Positions 55,399-64,000 of a stretch of DNA of 64,000 nucleotides are shown here, in pieces. The stretch comes from Diphasiastrum complanatum (lineage: Eukaryota > Streptophyta > Lycopodiopsida > Lycopodiales > Lycopodiaceae): assembly GCA_029204225.1 (NCBI GenBank), contig CM055113.1, positions 24,054,357 to 24,118,356 of the forward strand, read 5' to 3'. The first letter of the stretch is position 1. The number at the start of each line of letters is the position of its first letter. Under the pieces are notes generated by a model. It was not told the DNA's origin. It did no database searches and saw nothing but the letters and a program-made list of their open reading frames with translations. The position numbers and the translations under genes are program-made.

Positions 55399-56280
55399 TT
55401 TTTCATGTATGATATACTTGCAAGGTCGACAATAAGAAATAATATTAATGAGCATATTATTATATTTATCTTTTCAATATAGAAAATTATAGCCGAACAA
55501 ATAGTTTTATATAATTATTTTTTCATCTAAGCCAATGTCATGACCCTTGATGGTTATACAAAATTTTTTGTGTATGTAACAAGTTTATATCATAATTAAG
55601 AAAAAGAAAAATCAAGCCAACAACTAAATTTAAAATGTGATGTCAAAATTCGAAGTATAAACAAAAATGTCAGATTTCGACATCCTATTGTAGAGTCATG
55701 GCATGCAATAAATGTTGTGGTAGTGACATGTAGGATAACCAGGATGTCAGATTCTGATGGCTAAAAACTTTTTCAAAATCCAATGTCCAAGTTTGCAGCA
55801 ATCTTCGAGAGAAGTTAATTTGACATTTGTACTTCGAATAAAAATTGTCAAAATCTAATAGATAAAAAAATACATTTCATTTTTTAGTTCGTGCCCTTTA
55901 ATTAGATCTAACCTTACAAAGAAGTGTGCAACTTGGATCAATGTTGAGCTTGAATCAATGGCAAATTTGTTGGAAATTAAGCCCACAGTTGTCTCCTTGG
56001 TGAATGACTAATTTCTATTTCATGATTCTTCCTACACGTTTATTGATCATTCATCTAGGGTCAGGTGAAACCAACTTTAGTTCTACGTCTGCTCATTTGA
56101 TATCTGCATGAATCACAACTTAGACAGCCAAATTATTTGAAGAACATTTACAACGGGCTTCCGGCTCTGATCTCCAGCCAAGGGTAACCAATCATGTCAT
56201 AATTTCAAGTTCAGATGTTAAGCTCAATTGCTTGAAGTCATTGAGGACTTGGCCATCTTCAAGGACTTCCAAGAACTAGC
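55399..56280. other. Spacer without recognised genes
   Basis: No open frame with protein-like composition is seen. Confidence 0.45.
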
Positions 56281-56284
56281 ATTT

Positions 56285-56670
56285 AGAACAAGTCTGCAGA
56301 TTTACATTACTTTTTTAACAGTTTGCAGAAATACACTAAGTGCCACAACAGTCTGCAGAAATCTAAGTGTCGCTACAGTCTGTAGAAATGAACTATCTTT
56401 TACACAGTGTCGGCTTTTTCCAAAAAGCGACAGTGTCAGCTTTTCCCAAAAAGCGACACTTCAGCATAGTTCACAAATTCAACTTTTTGCGACAGTGTCG
56501 GCTTTTTCGCATTTTCCCGAAATGCCACAGTGTCGGCTTTTTCCAAAAAGCGACACTTGCCTTAAACTTCTTCCTTTCAACTATTTTGAAAAAGTTAACT
56601 TGTTTTAAGGGCACTGTTGGCTTTTTAAAAGATAGTATTGTCTTTTTAAGGGCACTGTCGACTTTTTTGC
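56285..56670 (+). repeat. Cluster of hairpin repeats (GTGTCGGCTTTTT...AAAAAGCGACAC) and AGTCTGCAGAAAT words
   Basis: The unit GTGTCGGCTTTTTCCAAAAA then GCGACAC is self-complementary (12-bp stem, tiny loop) and recurs at about 56407, 56431 (variant) and 56530, with half-units at 56489, 56608 and 56645. Upstream, AGTCTGCAGA or AGTTTGCAGAAAT occurs four times (56292-56390). The 126- and 135-codon frames over it are products of the repeat. Confidence 0.75.
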
Positions 56671-57042
56671 AAAATTTTGAAAAGAGAGAAAACCCGACAA
56701 TCGTCTATTTTCAACGAAGAACGTTCCAAGCACTTCCCAAAATTTGCGAAGTAAGAGAAAGCCACAACACGTAAAATACGAAGTGAGAGAATTTGCGACG
56801 TCCTCGTCCGTGTCAATGTTCCTTGATTTGTTGACCGTATATACTATGTACAATTGTCACAAAATTCAAATACCTCCAAGTACAACGACTTATCTAATTA
56901 GGTGACAAACATTTTTTGTAATTATTACATGGATGAATTGTATAAATGGATCATTCAGACACACTCTATGTGATGCTCCGTCCATGAGACGAATGATTTT
57001 GAGCCTCCCAGTTACGTCGTCATTTTTGTTGTAATTGCTATT

Positions 57043-58352
57043 TTATTGTGCTTTAGTGTAATATAGCAGCAGCATGCTTTTTATCTGTGTATAACGTAGA
57101 TGAATGCTTGTTGTGATTGAATGCACTTTATCGATGTTTGATCGCCCTTGTTTACTCACTCCGATCAGCACACGGACGTCTATGACTCCTTTGCTTCTGA
57201 TCAGACGATGGTTGTCTCTCTCAGATTTCACTGCATCTGGGATCTCCGATTTTGCAGTGGCTCATCACAGACCTCATACGGCTCCTCAGCCATTTTTGTG
57301 TGAATTCCATGTCCTGGGATGGGACAGGGAAGTCACTATGCAGCTAATCAACGACGCGATTCATCCGGTCATAGCTAAAATCGTGCCAATCATGAAAAAT
57401 GTCTTTGAAAAAGTGTATATACAAGAGCTCTCTCATGCACGACATGACCCTCTTACCACAGTTATTCTCAATAATGTGACCATCCTTGTCTATGTCATAC
57501 GACGACGGGATGTCAACTGGTGGCGATGTGGCCATGGGAGTGTCTACAAGGATGGCCTCCGGTGTGGGAGATGTGGCTCTAGGAGTGTCTGCAGGGGTGG
57601 CCTCAGGTATGGGAGATGCCCCGGCGATGGGAGAATACTGGTGATGTGGGATATATGTAGTGTACGGGGGGAGAATAGGTGGGGGGTACCGAGGGGAGAA
57701 TAGGCAAGGGGGTACCGTGAGTGGCCTAAAAATCCCATGGTGAAATGACCCCACGAACTATAGCCTGGAGGACAGAACTCAGTGGCAGTGGGTCCAGAGG
57801 GATGGAAAATGTGAGGGGTGAAAGTGGGCATGTTGGGAATTAGAGGTGCGATAGAAGTAGGAGTGGCAGTATCATGTTCATACGTGCTACCTCCTGGGAT
57901 AGTGTCTCTCGAAGTATGGACTCCCCATGACGAGATGTGCTACGTGGACATGTAGGACTCATGACCACATCATGGTCATCACCACATCCTCCACAACAAG
58001 AGACACCTAGGCGGCTCTTGCTCCTCTCCCGAGAGTGTTGGGAGGAAGCACTAGCAGTAGTGCCACGGGTGGGGATGTGACCGTCATCAGAGTGACTCTC
58101 ATGGGAAGGGAAACATGAGACCGGTCTACACGAGGAGTCGACTAAATCTCCTTGGTCGATGATGTGTACTCAACCAAACTACTGGAGCTACAAGCCTCAC
58201 GCCGAGCCCTCAGTCGATCTAAGACCCTATCCTGCTGCGAGGATGGCAAAGTATCAAGGTAGCTAATGAGATCAGTCTCGCTCATAGAGGAAAGACGGGA
58301 TGACTCGAGACTATGGCCTGACTTCTAGCTAGGGGATCCACCCTTTGACATA
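57043..58352 (-). pseudogene. CACTA-like ORF with Pro-rich N-terminus (tentative)
   Basis: On the minus strand from 58352 (MSKGGSPS, then a stop; ETDLISYLDTLPSSQQDRVL follows), through a Pro/Thr-rich stretch (PATEFCPPG, TPADTPRATSPTPEAI), to a folded region: SSYDIDKDGHIIENNCGKRV, FFKDIFHDWHDFSYDRMNRV, a stop, DFPVPSQDMEFTQKWLRSRM. A Pro-rich N-terminus before 'D-x-D-G-x-I' and a 'W-x-x-x-S' block recalls plant Ptta/En/Spm-type transposon proteins. The GC content is higher than that of its neighbours. At least three stops are present. Confidence 0.4.
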
Positions 58353-58429
58353 ATGGGTGCAACAGAATAAGAGGGATAAATACTATAGGAAACCAATGAG
58401 AGTCTCAAAAATACAAAAAAAAAACATCA

Positions 58430-58588
<159 letters not shown>

Positions 58589-58599
58589 CCCCCTTGTCC

Positions 58600-59235
58600 C
58601 GTGGGCTAAAAATAATGAGTATTGTGAAACAGATGCCAAAAATTTTATGTATATTCACTCATTGCTACAACGTCAATACCCTCGTCAACGTCAACTTTTA
58701 TAGGTTGGTATTGCCCTCGTAGCTTTGACTCAATACCTATAAAAGCTCAGATTATGATATGGGAACCACGCATGCACACACACACATGAATAAATTAAGA
58801 TCCTACAAATCAAAATAGCACGAACTAGTAAGCACGAAACATAAATCAAGATACTACGAATTACGGTAGCATGAACTACTAAAACCTAAATACACACGAA
58901 GAGAAAAAGAAAAAAGAACATAGTAGAGTGCTAATCAAAACTCCCGAAACATACAATTATACCCTATTCCATAATATCACCAAATGGTCCCTCCCTACGA
59001 CGTTTGGCCTTTCTTGTGGAACTTATCGTCCAACAGGAAACATTTGAACCATGCCTTTAACAGATGAAAACAAGGGCTACACACCTTCCCAGAATTGGGA
59101 GTGTTGGTTACCTTTAACTCTTTCATGATCTCTCTCTCTCTCTCTCACTCACACACACACTCTCTATCTCTAAGCAAGATCCTTGAAGACTATTCCATAA
59201 GGAATGGCCTATTTTTTTGTAAGAAAAAGGTTTAT
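58600..59235. other. Spacer with short CT/CA microsatellite
   Basis: No gene is seen; (CT)n(CA)n at about 59129-59165. Mixed TACGAA / GCACGAA words recur at 58800-58900. Confidence 0.5.
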
Positions 59236-59239
59236 GTGT

Positions 59240-60004
59240 CGGATAGGGAAGACCTCTGTGGGACCAAGTCCTGCAGCAGTGTCATGACAATCCTTGTGTT
59301 GGTCACCCAAACATACAGAGGAAACTTGACTTTGTCAAGCAGAATTTCTTCTGGCCTAAGATGAAAGGTCATGTTGAGGCATACGTTCAAGGTTGTGAAC
59401 AATGCCAGCAAAATAAAATAGAAAGACTCAAAGTTGTGGGTCTTCTGAATCCCTTGGAAATTCCCAACAAGAACAAGATGGCACAATTTATACCAACTAA
59501 ATCAATTGTCAAGGAATCTGAACTAGCCCAAATTTTCATTTAAAAGTTGTTCATATTGCATGGCTTGCCGAATGATATTGTTAGTGATTGTGACTCCAAA
59601 TTCACTGGCAAGTTCTGGCAATTAGTATTTAAAAAACTTGAAAAAGTCCTTAGTCTTATTTTTCGGATCACCCATAATCTGATGGGCAGACAGAGGAAGA
59701 TATGCTTAGAGCATATGTTTCTCACTGACAGACTGATTGACAAAAGTATCTCCCAATGGTTGAGTTTTCACACAATAGTGCCAAGCATTCTGCAACCAAA
59801 TTCAGTCCCTTTATGGTGATGTATGGCTTTTAGCCACGTTCTCTAGTTTTGGTTCGACTCAAAGGGCTCAAGGTGCAAGTTGCAGTAGATTTCCTGCAAG
59901 ATATGCAAGAAATGCTGCTAGTGGCCAAGGAAAGCATGAAAACCGCTCATAATAGAGTTCAATTTTATGCTAACCAAGGATATGAGATGAAAAGAAAGAA
60001 ATGA
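59240..60004 (+). pseudogene. Gypsy integrase fragment (chromovirus-like)
   Basis: Frames combine to a zinc-binding H-H-C-C region (CHDNPCVGHPNIQRKLDF, FFWPKMKGHVEAYVQGCEQC), then core sequence KLFILHGLPNDIVSDCDSKF with the second catalytic Asp region altered (DCDSKF where DRDxxF is usual). Further on come a WQLVFKKL block and, after frameshifts, LRAYVSHRQTDWQKYL and QDMQEMLLVAKESMKTAHNR. A TAA lies at 59540. It ends where copia RT begins. Confidence 0.83.
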
Positions 60005-61000
60005 TGTGTATGTAAGCTACAAAAGACTCTTCATGGCCTCAAACAATCTTTGTCTAGTATCATAGGATAAATGACTTATTTATTGCATATGCATTCACTC
60101 CTAGTGTAGCTGACTCGAATGTATATCATTATCATCATTTTTTTGTATGTGGATGACATGCTTCTATTAAGGAATAAAGATTTTTTGCAGACAGTCAAAA
60201 CCCAACTTCTCATTGAATTTGAAAAGACAAAATTAGGCAATGTTCATTATTGTCTAGGCAATCAAATTTTGAGAGAGAGAATAAATAGAAGAGTACATTT
60301 ATTTCAACAAAAATACTTACATAATGTATTAAAAAGATTTGGTGTCTGGAATCATAAAACTATCCAAAAGATCAATGTCCTCGAAATTATGAAAGAAAAA
60401 AATGAAATGAAAAAGTTCTCTTATCAGTCAATCATAGGATCTTCGATGTATCTCATGATCTGCACCAGACCATACATGGCTTATGCTATTAGCACTCTTG
60501 ATCAGTTCATGACTAACCTAGGCAAAGTGAATTGGAAAGCATTGTTAAGAGTACTTCATTACATTCAGTCTACAAAACCTTTTGTGTTTGTTTTTGTGAC
60601 TCAAATCTTGTAAAGCCAAATGTTGTAGTAGCATATATAGATATAGATTACCTAGTACCTTGGAATAGTAGACAACAACCCATATTTACTCTTTCATCTA
60701 GAGAATCAAAATATGTGGCAGTAGGTTATGCAGCCAAAGAAGCCATATGGTTCAGTAGTTAGGGTGTGATGTCAATTTGCCTCAACAAACTCCTACAACT
60801 ATATACAATCTAAGTTGCATTGCACTCGCCCTCAATTCAAGAATTCACTCAAGGAACAAACATATAGAGTTTAAGTTTCATTACAATAGATAGAAACCAC
60901 AATAGAAGTAGATCATATTGGCGCATTGCAGGAGTGAAGACAATGTTGTAGATATCTCTACCAAATCCCTACCAAAGAAGAAATTCTTGAAATGGACTGT
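60005..61000 (+). pseudogene. Copia RT and RNase H fragment
   Basis: The fragment starts in an LHGLKQS block, then FLYVDDMLLLRNK (catalytic YVDD), HYCLGNQILRERINRRVHLF, SMYLMICTRPYMAYAIS and a stop at 60609-60611. RNase H follows (PIFTLSSRESKYVAVGYAAK, then a stop; HSRNKHIEFKFHY; CRSEDNVVDISTKSLPKKKF). RT upstream of the fingers is missing, replaced by gypsy integrase. Confidence 0.87.
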
Positions 61001-61060
61001 GTTATTCGAAGGAAGCTAGATTTTGAATCAAATCTTACAGTGACGCAAGCTGGGCTTCTT
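61001..61060 (+). repeat. 55-bp patch from another copia lineage
   Basis: GACTGTGTTATTCGAAGGAA ... AAATCTTACAGTGACGCAAG then CTGGGC nearly equals 17899-17956 in the RNase H of the other copia fragment. It joins LPKKKFLKW directly to this foreign piece. Confidence 0.75.
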
Positions 61061-61081
61061 AAGTTTTCTTGAATCCTCAGT

Positions 61082-61180
61082 AAGGGGGAGTTGTTGGATA
61101 TTTATCAATAACAATAATATAAAAAACTCTTGCTTGTATAGTTTTCATTCACTGTGTTTTTGATATTCTATAGAAATACT
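61082..61180 (+). mobile_element. Polypurine tract and LTR start
   Basis: AAGGGGGAG (61082-61090) is followed by TTGTTGGATATTTATC, a copia polypurine tract and LTR start (TGTTGG at 61092). The LTR end is not defined. Confidence 0.6.
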
Positions 61181-61448
61181 CTAAGTTTCTAACAATCTCT
61201 TGAATAATATAGAAATTTGCATAGTCAAGAATTGAACATCATAATATTCAAAAAACTTTGAATAAAATTCAAATAATTGTGAAAGGACATTCGAATGATA
61301 GATGGGAAATTGTCGAAGAGTATTCAAATGATGTTCCAAAGACTTCAACCTTGACTGTAAATTATAGATTATTAGAATGAAAAGCAAAGAAAGTTCAAAC
61401 ATGACTTTTAATAACTTTTGAAGACAAATCCAACCTAAAGCTATTTAT

Positions 61449-62370
61449 GGCTGAATCAAACAACAATTCAAATTCTAATTATTGGATATCTCGACTCAAG
61501 TGAAACACACCATAGGACATCTCGACGAGATTGGTTCAAGATTTTTCTTCGTCACATCATGAAAATACTATTCATCTTGGAGACTCTAGCTCTCTTAAGA
61601 TCAAAAGCAAAGGAATAATCACCATTATATTTGAGGATGGTTCATCTCAACATATCGACAATGTTTTATATGTTTCAACTCTAGAACCAATTGAGGAGAA
61701 GCCAGAAGCTACTCCTAGCAAAGAACTTTGAGAATGGAGTTTAAAAAATGACAAAGCTATAGCAATTATTGCGTCTTCAGTGCATGACAATAGAATGCTA
61801 GATCTTACATCAATTTTGAACGTAAAAGATTTATGGAAAGAATTGCAAACCAAAAATGAGACTCGATCTCGTAATCAGATCATGTTCTTGGAAGACCAAT
61901 TAATTTACCTACAGTGGGATGGCAAAGACCTGAACACATTTGTGCGAAAGATTAAAGATTTGTTTATTTCCTTGCAAAATTTTGGTGCAGAAAATACAAT
62001 TTCTAGGAAAAAACAGCTTAGTTATTTTCTTCATGCCCTACCCAGTTCATTCCACACAACTCGAACCTTATTGGCGAAAGATGCGACAATGACACTTCAA
62101 AAGGCAATAGACGAAGTGGAGGAGGAAATAGAAGCTCGTGAACGCTATGATGACAATTGTGATTCAGAAAGTGCTCTATTTACTCAGAAAGACAAGAAAC
62201 TAGAGGAAGTTCTCTATGTCCCTACTCTTGATAAAGATCTTCTATCTGTAGCTAAGATAGTGAATACAGGCATGTCGAAAACCTTCACAAAGGACTCTTG
62301 TAAATTGTTCGATGAAGATTCTGATAACTTGGTTGCTAAAGACAACAAAGAAATAAATTATATAACCTGA
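61449..62370 (+). pseudogene. Copia gag with a misplaced protease piece
   Basis: Order is unusual: a gag start (MAESNNNSNSNYW, 61449), then a protease-end piece (STRLVQDFSSSHHEN, LGDSSSLKIKSKGIITIIFE, NVLYVSTL, to about 61680), then gag core (VKDLWKELQTKNETRSRNQI, KDLFISLQNFGAEN, FLHALPSSFHTTRTLL), and then a second protease-end block (EEVLYVPTLDKDLLSVAKIV). The zinc knuckle and the DSGA protease active site are not seen. The frame ends at TGA 62368. Confidence 0.8.
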
Positions 62371-62373
62371 ACA

Positions 62374-63023
62374 TTCGAACAAGAATTGAACAAGTCAATC
62401 AAACTCAGGAATCAACAGATGTACTGTGGCACAAAAGGCTATGTCACATGAACATGGAAGCCTTGTACCAAGCCAACAAAAGTTAGAGAATTCAAGGAGT
62501 CAAAATTACAAGTAGAGATATTCGAACTACCTGCGAATCTTGTCTTAAAGCAAGATGACTAGAACACCTTGTAGTAAGGATGCTTATAAAGCAACTAAGG
62601 TACTTGAAATTGTGCATTTAGATACTTGTAGACCATTTGGAGTATTATCATTGGATGATGCAAAGTACTTCATAACGTTTATTGATGACTTCAGCAAGTT
62701 TGTTGTAGTATACTTTATTTGTACCAAATCTGAAGCTTTCGAGAAATTTGTTGAGTATACGAATTGGGCTAAAAAGCAAATAGGCAATAAGTTGAAGCAA
62801 ATTCACACAAATCATGGAGGTGAGTACATTTCCAATGAGTTTAAAGCTTACTATACAAATCGAGGTATTATGAACACAAAGACTACATCTTACACACCTC
62901 AATACAATGGAATAGCTGAACAAAAGAATCGTACACTAATGGAAGCTGCAAGGTTGTATGATGGCTCACGCGAAAGCACCAAAATCGTTGTGGGCAAAAG
63001 CAGCGGAAAACGCTTTGCTCTGT
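62374..63023 (+). pseudogene. Copia pre-integrase and integrase core, frameshifted
   Basis: LWHKRLCHMNMEALYQAN and a CESCLK pair form the pre-integrase finger with an internal stop. The core has EIVHLDTCRPF (first Asp), IHTNHGGEYI (the second Asp replaced by His; family norm D-x-G-G-E), and YNGIAEQKNRTLMEAAR (Glu). The frame is lost near 62957, where another frame continues AHAKAPKSLWAKAAENALL up to the GC-rich insert. Confidence 0.87.
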
Positions 63024-63187
63024 TAACCTTTGCTTGAGAGCTAAAGCCCCCGGGCGATAGCTAAAGCTCTGGCAGCCTCGAAGTGCCCGGGTTTACTCGA
63101 AGGCCGGGTGCTTCGGGTTTTTTTTCTATCCCCCCGATATCGCCTCGTTGACCGCCCTTCAGGGCTGGCGGTGTTCCGGTAAGTAAA
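63024..63187. other. GC-rich insert with terminator-like hairpin inside the copia integrase
   Basis: About 160 bp much richer in GC than its surroundings. It separates AENALL from CYIK-type integrase coding on the other side. It has a 12-bp stem (CGAAGTGCCCGG / CCGGGTGCTTCG, 2 G-T pairs) followed by GG and T8, a rho-independent terminator shape, and a second stem ACCGCC / GGCGGT. AGCTAAAGC occurs twice. Its origin is unknown; organellar or bacterial-like DNA is possible. Confidence 0.75.
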
Positions 63188-64000
63188 TGTGCTACATCAA
63201 ATTATCTTCAATATCGTATTCTGAAATCGTGAATACCGGATAAAACTCCTCATGAGATATGGTGGAAGTTGAAGCCAAATCTTGCACATATTCGAACATT
63301 TGTATGCACATTGTATATGCACATACCAGATAACCTGAGAAAGAAACTTGATGAAAAGATAGAACAAGGTTTTCTAGTAGGATTCGAGTTACATTCGTCA
63401 TATTATCGTGTTTATGTACTCGAAACTGGCAAGATAAAAGTTGTTCAAGATGTTAAATTTGATGAGACAAAATACATAGCAAACAATGATCTAGTCGGCT
63501 ATGATATTCTCAAAAATTATTATGAACTACCAACGACAACAGAAAAAAAATATGCAGAAGATGAAAGAGAGTTACAAATTCAGAAGGAGGTCAAGATCGA
63601 GTGCCTGAAAGACTCGCATCGCTAGTTCGAATTCCAGCACAAAATCTCAAATCAGAATCAAACTCGAAACTTGCAGAATCGAACTCGAAACCACCTGTGA
63701 GAAGATCAGACAGACAATGAAAACCACCAAAAAGGTATGGTCAGGATGTTTTTAATACAGCCATCGAATTTTGTGGATTCTTTGACGAACCTCAGACATT
63801 TGAAGAAGTTGTTGATGGACCAGATAAATATCAATGGATTCAAGCAATGGAGGACGAAATGCCATCCATGTACAAAACAATGTATGGACACTTGCACCTA
63901 TACTTGATGGCAGAAAACTAGTCAAGTGCAAGTGGATCTACAAGATCAAAATAGGTCCTGATGGAGAAAACATCAGATACAAGGCAAGGTTGGTTGCTAA
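63188..64000 (+). pseudogene. Copia integrase end to RT start, cut by the window edge
   Basis: Frames continue TPHEIWWKLKPNLAHIRTF, the LDEKIEQGFLVGF block, YRVYVLETGKIKVVQDVKFD, then after frameshifts EFCGFFDEPQTFEEVVDGPD, QWIQAMEDEM and CKWIYKIKIGPDGENIRYKA at the window edge (RT entry). A stop occurs near 63623. It is the continuation of the 61449-63023 element. Confidence 0.85.

Noticed and set aside
57104-57703. 199-codon plus-strand frame
   Set aside because: The opposite strand carries protein-like blocks of a CACTA-type ORF; this frame is its shadow with Gly-Arg-rich composition from a Pro-rich antisense.

Overview
This window looks like nuclear DNA of a land plant with a large, repeat-choked genome. 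A seed-free plant (fern, lycophyte or bryophyte grade) is my best guess, but this is inference. Supporting signs are AT-rich spacers, GT-AG introns, plant-type Ty1/copia and Ty3/gypsy elements primed by initiator tRNA-Met, long (GA)n/(CT)n microsatellites, CACTA-like debris and DUF7869-like genes. No bacterial gene organisation, rRNA or CRISPR array was seen.

Only two loci look like ordinary intact host genes. One (32265-33653, four exons, 333 codons plus stop) encodes a secreted protein with two DUF3455-like domains. The other (48758-49640, three exons, 210 codons plus stop) encodes a tandem CCCH zinc-finger protein with TTP/TIS11 spacing.

Layout: 1-2.76 kb is a gypsy element in reverse (RT, protease, repeated leader, PBS, LTR). 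2.9-6.8 kb is a reverse copia element. 7.4-7.65 kb is a G-rich heptamer minisatellite. 7.8-10.5 kb is a decayed DUF7869-type locus. 12.1-20.1 kb holds copia, gypsy and CACTA fragments. 20.2-28.2 kb holds two related copia elements, the second internally deleted and chimeric. 28.3-31.3 kb is repeats and spacer. 31.9-33.7 kb is the DUF3455 gene. 35-37.3 kb is repeats and microsatellites. 38.3-46.5 kb is a compact multigene cluster resembling a large DNA transposon. 46.5-54.1 kb holds two halves of a copia element around the CCCH gene. 54-59 kb holds a SINE-like unit, microsatellites, hairpin repeats and a CACTA-like ORF. 59.2-64 kb holds gypsy integrase and copia fragments, with a GC-rich insert at 63.0 kb.

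The most unusual item is at 42738-44492: an open frame, broken by one stop and several frameshifts, that begins with a CENH3-like histone H3 fold and ends with a Ulp1/C48 cysteine-protease core split by two clean introns. It is transcribed divergently from an unrecognised acidic gene (40390-41905, minus). The shared spacer carries six copies of a decamer box, three beside each start codon. A possible transposase-like gene (38894-40351) and a further unrecognised gene (44817-46173, minus) flank the pair. A terminal-inverted-repeat motif found on the MITE inside 38894-40351 also ends the cluster on the right and marks both copia half-junctions. I interpret this as a decayed copy of an apparently undescribed large DNA transposon carrying a histone-protease fusion. 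The histone and protease domain calls rest on sequence; the transposon interpretation is inference.
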